This document shows, in pieces, positions 1 through 10,754 of a DNA stretch of 64,000 bases. The notes under the pieces are model-generated. The model ran no database searches and was not told where the DNA came from. It worked only from the letters and a program-made list of their open reading frames with translations. A program made the position numbers and the translations under genes. This stretch comes from Candidatus Methylomirabilis sp. (lineage in GTDB: Bacteria; Muiribacteriota; Ozemobacteria; Ozemobacterales; Ozemobacteraceae): assembly GCA_020722725.1 (NCBI GenBank), contig DYKG01000006.1, positions 1-64,000 of the forward strand, written 5' to 3'. Position 1 is the first letter of the stretch. The number at the start of each line of letters is the position of its first letter.

Positions 1-179
1 AAACTCTGCTTAAATACTGGATAGCACAAACGATCCCGACGAAACCATTGCCGGAGGCTGCACCAATCCGCATACCGAGAATTGCTGCAGGGTACCTAAA
101 TTCCTTGACTTAGAAAAGCTGTTGGGATATAATTAACGTTCCATCTCATGTTCTAAGGTATTGAAAAGGAGTCTGGATA

Positions 180-1520
180 ATGTTTCAGAGTCTTTCTGCG
201 AAGCTTTCTGCGGTTTTCGACAAGTTGCGAAAATCGGGCAAGCTTACGGAAAAAGATATTGATGCTGCGCTTAACGAAGTTAAAATGGCATTGCTTGAGG
301 CAGATGTCAATTTTAAGGTTGTCAAAAATTTCGTTAAAAACGTCAAAGAAAAAGCGGTTGGCGCAGAAATCTTATCCAGTTTAACGCCGACTCAGCAGGT
401 AATAAAAATTGTTCTCGATGAATTGACCTCCCTACTGGGAAAAGAACGGTCCAAAATTCAGATCTCCCCTAAAAAGCCCACAGTTATCATGATGGCCGGC
501 CTGCAGGGTTCCGGTAAAACTACCACCACGGCCAAGCTTGGCCTTTACATGAGAAAAGAAGAAAAGAAAAATCCGATTCTGGTTGCCTGCGACATCTATC
601 GCCCCGCTGCAATCAAGCAGTTGCAGGTTCTTGGCGACCAGCTGAGCATGAAGGTTTATGCCGGCGAAGCCGGAACCAGGCCGGCAGAAATTGCCCGCCA
701 GGCCATAGAGCATGCCCGCGAGCATGATTTCGATGTGGTAATTCTTGACACCGCCGGTCGTCTGCACATCGACGAGCAGATGATGGGTGAGATCAAAGAG
801 CTTAAAGAAGTCGCTCAGCCTCACGAAGTGCTTCTGGTGGTCGATGCAATGACCGGCCAGGATGCGGTTAACATGGCCAAAAGTTTCAACGAAATGCTTG
901 AACTTACTGGGCTGGTGTTGACCAAGCTCGACGGTGACGCAAGGGGTGGCGCGGCTCTTTCCATAAGAGAAGTTACAGGCAAGCCCGTGAAATTTGTTGG
1001 TATTGGTGAAAAGGCATCGGCACTTGAGCCCTTCTACCCTGAGCGCATGGCTCAGCGAATTCTGGGTATGGGCGATGTTCTAACCCTCATCGAAAAGGCT
1101 CAGGCCAACATGGATGCCGAAAAGATGAAGGAAATGGAAAAGCGGGTTCTTGAAGCGGAATTCAACTTCAACGATTTCCTTTATCAGCTCACTCAGATCA
1201 AAAAAATGGGGCCGCTCGATCAGCTTCTCGGCATGATTCCAGGCCTTTCCAGCCTAGGGAGTTCTCTCTCTGAATTTTCCTTTGATGATAAAAGATTCAA
1301 AAAATTTGAGGCAATTATTCTTTCAATGACCAACATTGAAAGAAATAATCCCGATATTATTGATGGTTCACGACGAAAACGCATTTCTGAAGGCAGTGGC
1401 AACGATATCCAGGATGTCAACCAGCTGCTCAAACAGTTTGCTCAGATGCGCAAAATGATGAAGCAGCTCGGCAGCCTGGGCAAAAAGCGTTCGAAAATGT
1501 CAAAATTCTTTGGAATGTAA
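180..1520 (+). CDS. ffh: Signal recognition particle protein Ffh
   Basis: 446 aa; P-loop GLQGSGKTTTTAKLG, DTAGRLHID, TKLDGDARGGAALS, Met-rich C-terminal M domain; SD aaaaggag upstream. Confidence 0.98.
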   Translation: MFQSLSAKLSAVFDKLRKSGKLTEKDIDAALNEVKMALLEADVNFKVVKNFVKNVKEKAVGAEILSSLTPTQQVIKIVLDELTSLLGKERSKIQISPKKPTVIMMAGLQGSGKTTTTAKLGLYMRKEEKKNPILVACDIYRPAAIKQLQVLGDQLSMKVYAGEAGTRPAEIARQAIEHAREHDFDVVILDTAGRLHIDEQMMGEIKELKEVAQPHEVLLVVDAMTGQDAVNMAKSFNEMLELTGLVLTKLDGDARGGAALSIREVTGKPVKFVGIGEKASALEPFYPERMAQRILGMGDVLTLIEKAQANMDAEKMKEMEKRVLEAEFNFNDFLYQLTQIKKMGPLDQLLGMIPGLSSLGSSLSEFSFDDKRFKKFEAIILSMTNIERNNPDIIDGSRRKRISEGSGNDIQDVNQLLKQFAQMRKMMKQLGSLGKKRSKMSKFFGM

Positions 1521-1564
1521 GCACCGCGTAATGCGGTTTTAGTATTAGAAAAGGAGTTATAACA

Positions 1565-1864
1565 ATGGCCGTTTCAATCAGACTAAAAATGCTTGGAACA
1601 AAACATCGTCCCTGTTACCGCATTGTGGCTCTCGACAGCCGCAAGACCCGTGACGGGAAAACCCTCGAAAATCTTGGACAGTATGCTCCCCTGAATGAGC
1701 CTGCCGGACTCGATATTCGTGAAGATGCGGTTCTCGAACTGCTCAACAACGGTGCTGTTCCCTCTGAAACCGTAAAGAACCTTCTCAGACAGAAGGGCAT
1801 AGTTAAGGTTGCTCAGAAGAACGAAAGTGGCGAAGTAAGATTCGTTTGGACCAAACGTGCTTGA
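1565..1864 (+). CDS. rpsP: 30S ribosomal protein S16
   Basis: MAVSIRLKMLGTKHRPCYRIVALDSRKTRDGK; position after ffh. Confidence 0.97.
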   Translation: MAVSIRLKMLGTKHRPCYRIVALDSRKTRDGKTLENLGQYAPLNEPAGLDIREDAVLELLNNGAVPSETVKNLLRQKGIVKVAQKNESGEVRFVWTKRA

Positions 1865-1886
1865 TTGCACTCTGGAGAGCTGTTAA

Positions 1887-2126
1887 ATGACAACACTTGT
1901 TCAGGGTATGCTTGAGAAGCTGGTTAAAGCGCTGGTGGAGCATCCGGATGAAGTGATCGTGACCCCTATCGAAGGCGACAGCACAGTGGTCTTCGAGGTT
2001 CAGGTTCACCCCGACGACACCGGAAAGATAATTGGTAAAAAAGGGCGGACAATCAACGCTCTGCGCACAATTATCCGCTCGTCAGCTACTACTGGTGCCA
2101 GGAAGGTAATTATGGAGCTTGTTTGA
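1887..2126 (+). CDS. khpA: KH domain RNA-binding protein (KhpA-type)
   Basis: 79 aa with GKIIGKKGRTINALR KH motif; between rpsP and rimM. Confidence 0.93.
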   Translation: MTTLVQGMLEKLVKALVEHPDEVIVTPIEGDSTVVFEVQVHPDDTGKIIGKKGRTINALRTIIRSSATTGARKVIMELV

Positions 2127-2147
2127 CAGGCTCAGACTGGCAGGAAA

Positions 2148-2729
2148 ATGATGAGCCGTGGAGTCTTCAAATTCAGTGCAGCCTCTGGCCAGACTCAGGA
2201 TCAATCTGAGTGGGTTGCTGTCGGTAAGCTGTTGAAGGCGGTAGGTCTTGATGGGTGGGTCAGGGTTGGCATTCTGACCGACTACCCCGATAGATTTGCT
2301 CCAGGTGCCGAATTTCATTTCCAAACGAGAGCTGGTTCTCCTGTGCCATGCAAAATCGCGGATATCCGCGAACATTACAACGAGACAATCGTCGAAATCA
2401 GGTTCGAAGGCCTTGAAGATCGTGATGCGGTGATGCCTTTTACCGGGGCGTATCTGGTGATACCCAAAAGTGAACGGGCTCCGGCAGACGATCAGAGCTT
2501 TTATCCTGATGAGATTCAGGGACTCGACCTTCTTTCTCCCGAAGGGAAAAAGGTTGGCCGGGTGGTTCGGCTTGAAGCCGATGCCCCCAGCCCGTATCTG
2601 GTGATTGATTCCACCGAATATGGCGAAGTTCTGATTCCGTTTCGCAAAGCTTTTTTTGCTGAAATCAGCAAGAAAAAAGCATTGCTGAAGCTTAAAGATG
2701 ATTTAACCGTGCATGTGCCGGAAGAATAA
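2148..2729 (+). CDS. rimM: Ribosome maturation factor RimM
   Basis: VGKLLKAVGLDGWVRV...SFYPDEIQGLDLLS...VLIPF; synteny with trmD. Confidence 0.94.
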   Translation: MMSRGVFKFSAASGQTQDQSEWVAVGKLLKAVGLDGWVRVGILTDYPDRFAPGAEFHFQTRAGSPVPCKIADIREHYNETIVEIRFEGLEDRDAVMPFTGAYLVIPKSERAPADDQSFYPDEIQGLDLLSPEGKKVGRVVRLEADAPSPYLVIDSTEYGEVLIPFRKAFFAEISKKKALLKLKDDLTVHVPEE

Positions 2730-2730
2730 A

Positions 2731-3462
2731 ATGCGGGTAGATATAATCACTCTTCTACCCGGGATCTTTGACAATGTATTTGCTGAAAGCGTTCTCGGCT
2801 CGGCCATCAGAAACGGCCTGATTGAAATTGTTCTGCACAATTTTCGTGAATTTGGCGATGGTCGGCATAGAACGGTTGACGACACACCTTTTGGTGGTGG
2901 CCCGGGCATGTTACTCAAGCCGGGGCCCCTGATCAGCTGTTTAAACGATGTTCGCCAAGCGGCTCAACCGGCCCCGGTCATTGGTCTGACTCCCCAGGGC
3001 ATCAGATTTGACCAGCAGGTTGCCAGATCGTTAGCGGGTTATTCCCGCATAATCCTGGTTTGTGGCCGTTATGAGGGCTTCGATGAAAGAATAGTAAACG
3101 AATTCGATGTGCAGCTGTCAATCGGTGACTATGTATTAACCGGTGGAGAAATTGCGGCTATGGCAGTTGTTGACGCAGTTTCCCGCATGATTCCGGGAAC
3201 GGTAGGCAGACAGGAATCGGTGGAACAGGATTCGTTCTTTGACGGACTGTTGGATCACCCGCAATATACCCGGCCAGCAACCTGGGAAGGGCAGGTGGTT
3301 CCGGCGGTGCTTCAGCAGGGCAATCATGCTCACATCGAGAGCTGGCGCAGAAGCAATTCGCTTCTTCGCACTGCGGTTGCCAGGCCCGACGTTTTCAGAG
3401 CCGCTGCGGTAAGCGAAAGCGACCGTGAGTATCTTCAAAAAGTGATGAAGAGAAGGCACTGA
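2731..3462 (+). CDS. trmD: tRNA (guanine-N1)-methyltransferase TrmD
   Basis: [55 protein letters not shown] at 2731 preferred over the longer ORF start at 2713. Confidence 0.96.
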   Translation: MRVDIITLLPGIFDNVFAESVLGSAIRNGLIEIVLHNFREFGDGRHRTVDDTPFGGGPGMLLKPGPLISCLNDVRQAAQPAPVIGLTPQGIRFDQQVARSLAGYSRIILVCGRYEGFDERIVNEFDVQLSIGDYVLTGGEIAAMAVVDAVSRMIPGTVGRQESVEQDSFFDGLLDHPQYTRPATWEGQVVPAVLQQGNHAHIESWRRSNSLLRTAVARPDVFRAAAVSESDREYLQKVMKRRH

Positions 3463-3505
3463 ATCAATTATTTATTTGAAAATCAATCCGGAAGGAGTTT
3501 TATCA

Positions 3506-3874
3506 ATGAACCCTATTATTGAAAGTGTTGAAAGAAACTATCAGAAAAACAAAAGCGAAATCCCATCTTTCCAGCCAGGTGATACCATTCGCATGGAAAT
3601 CAAGGTTCGCGAAGGTGAAAAAGAAAGACTGCAGGCTTTTGAAGGCGTGGTAATTTCACGTCGTTACGCCGGTCTGCGCGAAAACTTCACCGTAAGAAAA
3701 ATTTCTTATGGTGTTGGCGTCGAAAGAACTTTCCTCATTCACTCTCCCTCAATTGCTACCATCAAGCTGGTTCGTCATGGTAAGGTTGCCCGTGGCAAAC
3801 TTTACTATCTGCGCGACAGAGTTGGTAAAAAGACTCGCGTTAAAGATAAAATCTTTGCCAAGGATAACAGCTGA
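3506..3874 (+). CDS. rplS: 50S ribosomal protein L19
   Basis: [36 protein letters not shown] ggaagga precedes ATG 3506. Confidence 0.96.
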   Translation: MNPIIESVERNYQKNKSEIPSFQPGDTIRMEIKVREGEKERLQAFEGVVISRRYAGLRENFTVRKISYGVGVERTFLIHSPSIATIKLVRHGKVARGKLYYLRDRVGKKTRVKDKIFAKDNS

Positions 3875-3876
3875 TC

Positions 3877-4890
3877 TTGCTAGAATCAACCTCATCCGAC
3901 CGGAATGTCGGATTGTATATCCACGATTTGTCTATCAGATATGCTGAGCAGGTTGTGCCACTAGATGCTCTCGATACTGAAGAAGTGCTTGCTGAAAGGC
4001 ATCTACAGCTTTCGGGGAGTGTCAGCGGAAAAATCGAGGGTGCCGTTGAGGTTTTAATCGACCAGTCTTATCGGCCGGTTTTTAAAGCAGTCAAGGTTCC
4101 CTGTCGGGTAATCGAAGTCAATCGTGGAAGATTCCGGACTGATCTGAAACTGCACAACGGAATCAACAGGCTGCAACTCAGTGTTGTTGATTCCGACGGT
4201 GTTGTTTTAGACATTAAGAGTTTTGAGCTGCACTACAAGGGCTCGTTTCGCGAATGGAACGAGACGATTTTCATTGCCTTTTTTCTGGCAATTGTTATCA
4301 GGAGCCTGGTAATTCAGGCATTCTGGATTCCCACTGGAAGCATGGAGCCAACTCTGCTCGGCGAAAAGCGCGAGCCATTTTCCCACAAACTTGAAAGGAA
4401 TGGTGACCGCATTCTGGTAAGCCGCTTTGCCTATGTAATTGATCTTTCTCTGGATGGAAGACTTCCATTCGGGCCGCGAATCTGGCTGAAAAAACCGGCG
4501 CGGGGTGATATCATCGTTTTTAAATACCCAGACCCCGACAAAACCAATCCACCGAAAGATTATATTAAACGAGTCATCGGTATCGCCGGCGACCACATTC
4601 TTGTCGAAAACGGAATCGTTTATGTCAATGGCGTGGCATTACAGGAGCCCTATATTGCCGAGCCGCCGGTTACCGATTTTGAAACGGTGGTTCCGGCTGA
4701 GACTGTTTTCTGCATGGGTGATAATCGCAACAACAGTGCAGACAGCAGATATTGGGGGCCGATGCCTTTGACCAACCTGAAAGGGCAGGCAATTTTTGTC
4801 TATCTGCCGTTTAACCGTATTCATCCAATTTTGAGTTATCCGCACAATTATCTTGACCAGAAAGCGGAAGCCGGGGGCTCGGAAATCTGA
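3877..4890 (+). CDS. lepB: Signal peptidase I with ~110-aa N-terminal extension
   Basis: FWIPTGSMEPTLL (Ser), DYIKRVIGIAGD (Lys), FCMGDNRNNSADSRYWGP; TTG start; N-terminal beta-rich region precedes the TM segment. Confidence 0.93.
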   Translation: MLESTSSDRNVGLYIHDLSIRYAEQVVPLDALDTEEVLAERHLQLSGSVSGKIEGAVEVLIDQSYRPVFKAVKVPCRVIEVNRGRFRTDLKLHNGINRLQLSVVDSDGVVLDIKSFELHYKGSFREWNETIFIAFFLAIVIRSLVIQAFWIPTGSMEPTLLGEKREPFSHKLERNGDRILVSRFAYVIDLSLDGRLPFGPRIWLKKPARGDIIVFKYPDPDKTNPPKDYIKRVIGIAGDHILVENGIVYVNGVALQEPYIAEPPVTDFETVVPAETVFCMGDNRNNSADSRYWGPMPLTNLKGQAIFVYLPFNRIHPILSYPHNYLDQKAEAGGSEI

Positions 4891-4893
4891 GCC

Positions 4894-5778
4894 ATGAAAA
4901 AAGATCTTCCGGGTCATATCAAAAAAGCATTTAAGTCAATAGACCGATTTCTGCCGGTTATCGACATGGTTGTTGAGCTAGTTGATGCAAGAATGCCGCA
5001 GGGTTCAAGATTACAGGGGCTGGTTGACCGGCTGGAAAAAAAATCGCTGATTGCTCTTGGCAAAGCAGATCTTGCCGAACCGGATGAAACTGAAAAATGG
5101 GTAGAGCGCTATCGTTCTGGTGGGGTGGCCTGTGTTGCTCTCGATTCGCGAAGCAGTGTTTCGGTAAAAAAGGTGGCGCAGCTTATTCAGAACCTGGCTT
5201 CAGCGTCTCAATCAGCTAATCCTGCAAGAAAAGCCCGACGGGTAATGATTATCGGTATTCCAAACGTGGGAAAATCGACGCTGATAAATTCTCTTGCCGG
5301 GCGCAAAGCGGCAAAAGCTGCCAACATGCCCGGAGTTACCCGTGATGTCCAGTGGATCAAGCTGTCTGGACAGCTTGAATTGCTTGATTTGCCTGGAATT
5401 CTTGATTTTTCATTGCTTAAACGGGGTGGAATTCTGAAATTGATCAACACAATGCCTGGTAATGAGGATGACTGCTATGATCAGGCAAGATTGCTCTGTG
5501 AGGTTCTTGCCGCAACGAGCAATGTCGGCATTATTCCGGGCCTGGCTGATTCCGCGGGAAAGTTTGATCAGTTTGTTGCAGATTATGCCCGCCGCATGAA
5601 TTTTCTAGCCAGGGGTGGTGAGGTTGATGAGCATCGTGCGGCAGCCGACATGATAAAAAGGTTTCAATCCGGCGGTTTTGGTGTGGTGACCCTTGAAAGG
5701 GCTGATGAAGCAACGCCGGTTTATGCGATTAAGCGCGATAATCAACCATCTTTAGAGGATACAGATTTCGATGAATGA
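4894..5778 (+). CDS. rbgA: Ribosome biogenesis GTPase (YlqF/RbgA family)
   Basis: Circularly permuted GTPase: DARMPQGSR, GKADL, GIPNVGKSTLINSLAG, PGVTRDVQW, DLPGIL. Confidence 0.93.
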   Translation: MKKDLPGHIKKAFKSIDRFLPVIDMVVELVDARMPQGSRLQGLVDRLEKKSLIALGKADLAEPDETEKWVERYRSGGVACVALDSRSSVSVKKVAQLIQNLASASQSANPARKARRVMIIGIPNVGKSTLINSLAGRKAAKAANMPGVTRDVQWIKLSGQLELLDLPGILDFSLLKRGGILKLINTMPGNEDDCYDQARLLCEVLAATSNVGIIPGLADSAGKFDQFVADYARRMNFLARGGEVDEHRAAADMIKRFQSGGFGVVTLERADEATPVYAIKRDNQPSLEDTDFDE

Positions 5779-6760
5779 AGTTGAAGAATGTCTCGAATTG
5801 AGCGAAGACCTGTCGCGTCACATTCTTGGGCCGGGTGAGCAAAGCGGACTTGAGCTGATAAAGACTTTGCCTGATTTGACGGCGCGGGCGCGTGGCAACA
5901 ACCTTTTTCTTGGCGGAGACCCTGAAAAGATTGCCATGGTTAAAAGGTTTCTGCAGACTTTGCAGCTTCGCTTGAGAAGCAGTCAGGTTCTTGATCCTTT
6001 TGAAGTCAGAAGAGTTTTTGAAACTTTGCAGGATCCTCAATTTATAAAATCCGCAAAAGATAATGGCCTGAGTTTTCCTGAAATCATTCAGACTCACGCC
6101 GGGCGCTCAATTCGGCCAAAAACGCTGATGCAGCAGAGCTATATTGATTCCATCGAAAAGAGCACGGTAGCAATCGTGCGCGGACCTGCCGGTACCGGTA
6201 AAACCTACCTTGCAACCGCGATGGCGGTAAAAGCTTTGAAAGAAAAGCGGGTCAGCCGCATAGTTCTTTCACGGCCAGTGGTAGAAGCGGGTGAGAGCCT
6301 GGGCTACCTTCCTGGCGATGTTAAGGAAAAAGTTGACCCGCATTTCAAGCCGTTGTATGACTCAATTCAAGAATTTATCGGTATGGGGAAATTCGAGCAG
6401 TTTCTTCGTCAGGGCATTATTGAAATTACACCGCTGGCTTATATGCGCGGCCGAACTTTCAATGAATCTTTCGTTATTCTCGATGAAGCTCAGAATACTA
6501 CCTTAGCCCAGATGCGCATGATTTTAACGCGGCTTGGATATGGTTCAAAGATGGTAGTTACCGGGGATCACACTCAGGTAGATCTTCCGCGCCGCAAAGA
6601 CAGTTCTTTGCTTTATCTTCAGGAAATTCTGAGCGAAATCAGTGCGGTAGCCTTTATTGACTTATCTTATAAAGACGTGATAAGGCATGAAGTGGTCAGC
6701 AGAATTATTACAGCATTTGACATCTATTTGAACAGGAACCAGAAAAAACTTGAGCGATAA
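5771..6760 (+). CDS. phoH: PhoH family ATPase
   Basis: GPAGTGKTYLATAMAVKAL, RPVVEAGESLGYLPGD, VILDEAQNTTLAQMRMILTRLGYGSKMVVTGD. Confidence 0.96.
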   Translation: MNEVEECLELSEDLSRHILGPGEQSGLELIKTLPDLTARARGNNLFLGGDPEKIAMVKRFLQTLQLRLRSSQVLDPFEVRRVFETLQDPQFIKSAKDNGLSFPEIIQTHAGRSIRPKTLMQQSYIDSIEKSTVAIVRGPAGTGKTYLATAMAVKALKEKRVSRIVLSRPVVEAGESLGYLPGDVKEKVDPHFKPLYDSIQEFIGMGKFEQFLRQGIIEITPLAYMRGRTFNESFVILDEAQNTTLAQMRMILTRLGYGSKMVVTGDHTQVDLPRRKDSSLLYLQEILSEISAVAFIDLSYKDVIRHEVVSRIITAFDIYLNRNQKKLER

Positions 6761-8927
6761 AACCAACTTGATAATGTCGACCTTTTTTGAATGGCTCAAC
6801 ATTCCGACCAAAGATCAGAAAGGGTTTCTGATCAGGCTTGTCGGTTTTTTCGTGTTGATGGTCGTTCTGATGGCTATCGACCCCAGCGGATTCAGCCCGG
6901 ATGTCATCGAAGGGCGCCCGGCCCCAAAGACAATCAGGTGTCCGCGCATGATGAGTTTTGTCGATGAACAGAAGACTAAAGAGCTGCGAAATCTTGAAAT
7001 GGAAAAGGTTTTGCCGGTATTTTCGACGATTGAACACGCTGAAGCCCAGATGTTCGAGCGCTTTGACCGCTTTACCGATACCCTTAAGCTTTATTGCGAA
7101 GATCTTCGGCAGCTGCCTTCTTCGGAAGAACCTCAGAATCTGATTGCATCTTATTTTTCATCGGAAAGTCTGCTGGAAGAAGAACGGCTGGTTCAGCTGA
7201 AAACTCTCAGACCGGCCCAGCTTGAGCGCCTGATATCGGTTTCCCGCAGAATATTACAGAATATCAGCCAGAAGATTATAACGTCGCAAAACCTTGAGAT
7301 GATCAAGGCAGAAGTTAAAGGGATGGTTGATGCTTACCCGGAAGGTGCAAATTTCAAGCTGTTGATGACCGGGCTTATTCGTAACTCGCTGATGGTTAAT
7401 GCGATTGAAGATGAAAAGCTTACCAGGCAGCGCCGCGAAGCTGCAGCCAGGTCGATACAACCGGTTAAGCGAACTTTTCAGAAGGGCCAGAAAATCATCG
7501 ATGAGGGGGTAATCGTAACCTCAGATGACTACTACGTAATTCGCCATATCGCCAAGCAGTTGCAGAAGAGCAGGGTTCTTTCGCTGAGTGGCAACTTTCT
7601 GCTGGTGCTTATGACTCTGGTCGTTTCGCTGGTATATCTTCGACTTGAAAGACCCAATATTCTCAAAGACAATGATCAATTGCGGCTTCTTGGAATTCTT
7701 TGTATTCTTACTATTCTGATGGCCAAAATTGCCCGTGGCGTGGGTGTAACGTTTGACAAGCCGTATCTTACTATTCTTCTGACTCCGCTGCCGGCAGTAG
7801 CATTGCTGATGACGATGCTTCTCGACTCGACCATCGCATTTTTCCATATTGTATTGCTGGGCATGCTGATGTTTGTAATCGGTGAATCCAATGTCAAATT
7901 TGTGGTTGTCAGCCTTTTTGGCGCAACCAGCGGTATTCTTGCCTGGCGGTCGGCCACGAGAGCAAATGATGTAAGAAATCTCATCGGTTCTTCTGGTTTG
8001 AAAATCGGGTTTGCTTCGAGTGTTGCTCTTATGGCTTTTCTGCTGCTCGATTCAGAGGTCTTTTCAACCATGGATCTGCAGGAAATCATTATGATGGCAG
8101 GCTTTGGCCTGATGAACGGGATCTTTTCGGGAATTCTGGCCAATGGAGTTCTTCCCTATATGGAAAACATGTTTTCGCTTGCTACCAGCTCGAGGCTGCT
8201 TGAACTGGCGGATCTTTCGCAACCGCTGCTCAAAAGACTTGCAGATGAAGCGCCAGGCACATATCAGCACAGTATTGCCGTGGCAACCCTGGCTGAAGCG
8301 GCGGCGAACGGCATCAACGCCGATCCTTTGCTTACCAAAATCTCAGCTTACTTTCATGATATTGGCAAGCTCAAGCGGCCGATGTATTTTGCTGAAAACC
8401 AGAGCGATCAAAACCGTCACGACCAGGTTACTCCCTATATGTCGAGTCTGATTCTGATTGGTCACATCAGAGACAGCCTCGACCTGGGCCGGGAATACGG
8501 CCTGCCGGAGCGGGTGTTGTCGATAATGTCGCAGCACCACGGCACTACCCTGATCAGTTATTTCTTTGAAGAAGCCAAAAAGAACAAAGACGGCGAGGAT
8601 GTCAGCGAGGATCGTTTTAGATATCCCGGTCCCAAGCCCCAGACCAAAGAAGCGGCGATCATTATGCTTGCCGATTCAGTTGAAGCGGCTGCCAGAACCC
8701 TGCCTCAGCACACCCACAGCAAAATTGAAGGTCTGGTGCAGAAAATTATCGAGCACAAACTAAATGACGAGAATCAGCTTGATGAAAGCGATCTGACGCT
8801 GAAAGACATTGAAAAGATCGAACAGATATTCGTCAGAACGATTTCATCGATGTATCACAGCCGGGTTGATTACCCCGGAAAACTATCGAATCAGGCGAAG
8901 GGGGCAACAGATGGAAGTTCTGATTAG
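6750..8927 (+). CDS. pgpH: 7TM-HD phosphohydrolase (PgpH/YqfF family, c-di-AMP phosphodiesterase-like)
   Basis: N-terminal TM and extracellular region, multiple TMs, HD domain APGTYQHSIAVATLAEAAA...YFHDIGKLKRP...QHHGTTLI...ADSVEAAAR; located between phoH and ybeY. Confidence 0.92.
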   Translation: MSDKTNLIMSTFFEWLNIPTKDQKGFLIRLVGFFVLMVVLMAIDPSGFSPDVIEGRPAPKTIRCPRMMSFVDEQKTKELRNLEMEKVLPVFSTIEHAEAQMFERFDRFTDTLKLYCEDLRQLPSSEEPQNLIASYFSSESLLEEERLVQLKTLRPAQLERLISVSRRILQNISQKIITSQNLEMIKAEVKGMVDAYPEGANFKLLMTGLIRNSLMVNAIEDEKLTRQRREAAARSIQPVKRTFQKGQKIIDEGVIVTSDDYYVIRHIAKQLQKSRVLSLSGNFLLVLMTLVVSLVYLRLERPNILKDNDQLRLLGILCILTILMAKIARGVGVTFDKPYLTILLTPLPAVALLMTMLLDSTIAFFHIVLLGMLMFVIGESNVKFVVVSLFGATSGILAWRSATRANDVRNLIGSSGLKIGFASSVALMAFLLLDSEVFSTMDLQEIIMMAGFGLMNGIFSGILANGVLPYMENMFSLATSSRLLELADLSQPLLKRLADEAPGTYQHSIAVATLAEAAANGINADPLLTKISAYFHDIGKLKRPMYFAENQSDQNRHDQVTPYMSSLILIGHIRDSLDLGREYGLPERVLSIMSQHHGTTLISYFFEEAKKNKDGEDVSEDRFRYPGPKPQTKEAAIIMLADSVEAAARTLPQHTHSKIEGLVQKIIEHKLNDENQLDESDLTLKDIEKIEQIFVRTISSMYHSRVDYPGKLSNQAKGATDGSSD

Positions 8928-9414
8928 CAACAATCAGTCTTTGCTTAAACTTGATCTCGACCAGGTCAGACAGATTGCCGAAGAAATCATGATGTTCGAA
9001 GGAAGTCCGGATAAGGCTGAGCTTTCTCTGGTTTTCTGCGACGATGATTTTATTCAGAAACTGAACAAAGACTATCGTGGCAAGAATGAACCCACCGATG
9101 TCCTTTCTTTCCCTATAGAAGAAGAGGCTTTCGAGTCCGAGGTCAGAGTTCTTGGCGATGTAGTAATCAGCACCGAGACTGCAGTGCGCCAGGCAGATGC
9201 CATCAGGCATGAACCATTTCTAGAGATCGTTTTTCTCATGATTCATGGGGTTTTGCACCTGCATGGCTATGAGCATTCAAACAAAATTTTGCGTAGAAAG
9301 ATGCGCGATCGTGAGGTTTCGATTTTTCGGCACCTGTGTGAAAAACAATTGTTGAAATGTGGCAATTGTGATGATTATTCGCCGCTGATCAAGCGGGTAA
9401 CCGAAATTGACTAG
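8911..9414 (+). CDS. ybeY: Endoribonuclease YbeY
   Basis: LNKDYRGKNEPTDVLSFP, GDVVIS, MIHGVLHLHGYEH; ATG 8911 preferred over ORF start 8809, which lies inside the upstream gene. Confidence 0.94.
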   Translation: MEVLISNNQSLLKLDLDQVRQIAEEIMMFEGSPDKAELSLVFCDDDFIQKLNKDYRGKNEPTDVLSFPIEEEAFESEVRVLGDVVISTETAVRQADAIRHEPFLEIVFLMIHGVLHLHGYEHSNKILRRKMRDREVSIFRHLCEKQLLKCGNCDDYSPLIKRVTEID

Positions 9415-9431
9415 AATTTTTACGAAGGTGG

Positions 9432-10754
9432 ATGACTGGTATTTTTATGGATGACTCGTTATCTGGTCTAATTTTCGTGGGCCTTTTGTGCCTTTCAGCT
9501 TTTTTCTCGGCTACAGAAACCGCTTTTTTTGCCCTTTCGCCGCTGCGTTTGAAAAAAAATGAATCCGAGGGCGACGAACGCGCCACTGAAATTCTCGGGG
9601 TACTGGCAGACAAGCAGAAAATGCTGATGACACTGCTGCTGGGCAACACCATGGTCAATGTAACGGCAACTGCTATGGCTACCAGGTTTATTGTTGATTA
9701 TCTGCCTGGATCGCCGATCGCAGAATGGGTCGGGGGCAGTCTGCCGATTGCGGTTGCGCTGGCATCTTTTACCATGACGATTATTCTTCTGGTTTTCGGC
9801 GAAATTACCCCGAAAACCATTGCTATTTATGGTGCATACGGGTATTCTCGCTATGCGGTAAAGCCCCTGCGGCTGGTAATTCTGGTTTTTTACCCGATTA
9901 CCGCCTCGGTAACCTGGATTTTAAGCAGAATTTTCCCGCGTTTTTCTGACTGGAACAGTCATCTTGGATCAACTACGTCGATGGAAGAGATTGACAGCTA
10001 CTTTACGCTTGGTGAGGAAGTGGGAATTATTGAACGCGATGAGAAGGAAATGATTAGCTCGGTTTTTGAATTCGGCGATACACTGGTGCGTGAAGTTATG
10101 ATTCCACGACCCGATATCATTGCCATGCCGATAAATATCGAACTCAATGCATTGCTTGAATTTATCAGAGAAGATGGGCATTCCAGGTTTCCTGTTTTCG
10201 ACAGCAGTCTTGATCGCATTGTCGGAATTCTTTATGTAAAAGATATTCTAATGAAACTCGATGAAATCAAACAATCATATGATCTTTTCAAGATGCTCCG
10301 CCCGCCTTTTTTTGTGCCCGAAACCAAGAAGCTTGATGACCTTCTGAGCGAATTCCAAAAGCGCAAGCAGCACATGGCGATAGTTGTGGATGAGTATGGC
10401 GGAATCTCTGGTCTGGTTACGATTGAAGACCTTCTTGAAGAAATCGTCGGCGAGATTGTCGATGAATACGACCTTGAAGAGCAGGATTCTCTCACTAAAG
10501 TTGATGAAAATCTGTTTAGCGTCGACGCAAGATTCAGTATAAGTGATTTTGAAGAGGAACTGGGCTTTGAATTGAATTATGAAGACTCAGAAACAGTTGG
10601 CGGCTTTGTTCTTGAAAAACTGGGACGCATTCCGCAGAAGGGCGAAGTGTTAACTGAACCCCAGGGAACATTTCAGGTTACCGACATCAAGGGTAATCGC
10701 ATTCTTCGGGTAAGATTCACTAGAAATCCTGAATTTACACCTCCCGCAGCCTGA
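9432..10754 (+). CDS. CNNM-domain/CBS-pair/CorC-HlyC transporter-associated protein
   Basis: [64 protein letters not shown]. Confidence 0.92.
   Translation: MTGIFMDDSLSGLIFVGLLCLSAFFSATETAFFALSPLRLKKNESEGDERATEILGVLADKQKMLMTLLLGNTMVNVTATAMATRFIVDYLPGSPIAEWVGGSLPIAVALASFTMTIILLVFGEITPKTIAIYGAYGYSRYAVKPLRLVILVFYPITASVTWILSRIFPRFSDWNSHLGSTTSMEEIDSYFTLGEEVGIIERDEKEMISSVFEFGDTLVREVMIPRPDIIAMPINIELNALLEFIREDGHSRFPVFDSSLDRIVGILYVKDILMKLDEIKQSYDLFKMLRPPFFVPETKKLDDLLSEFQKRKQHMAIVVDEYGGISGLVTIEDLLEEIVGEIVDEYDLEEQDSLTKVDENLFSVDARFSISDFEEELGFELNYEDSETVGGFVLEKLGRIPQKGEVLTEPQGTFQVTDIKGNRILRVRFTRNPEFTPPAA

Noticed and set aside
1-179. Possible small SRP RNA, 6S RNA or partial gene upstream of ffh
   Set aside because: Searched for the GGTCAGGTCCGGAAGGAAGCAGC SRP core and did not find it; short open frames on both strands reach the window edge, but too little sequence is available to support a call.
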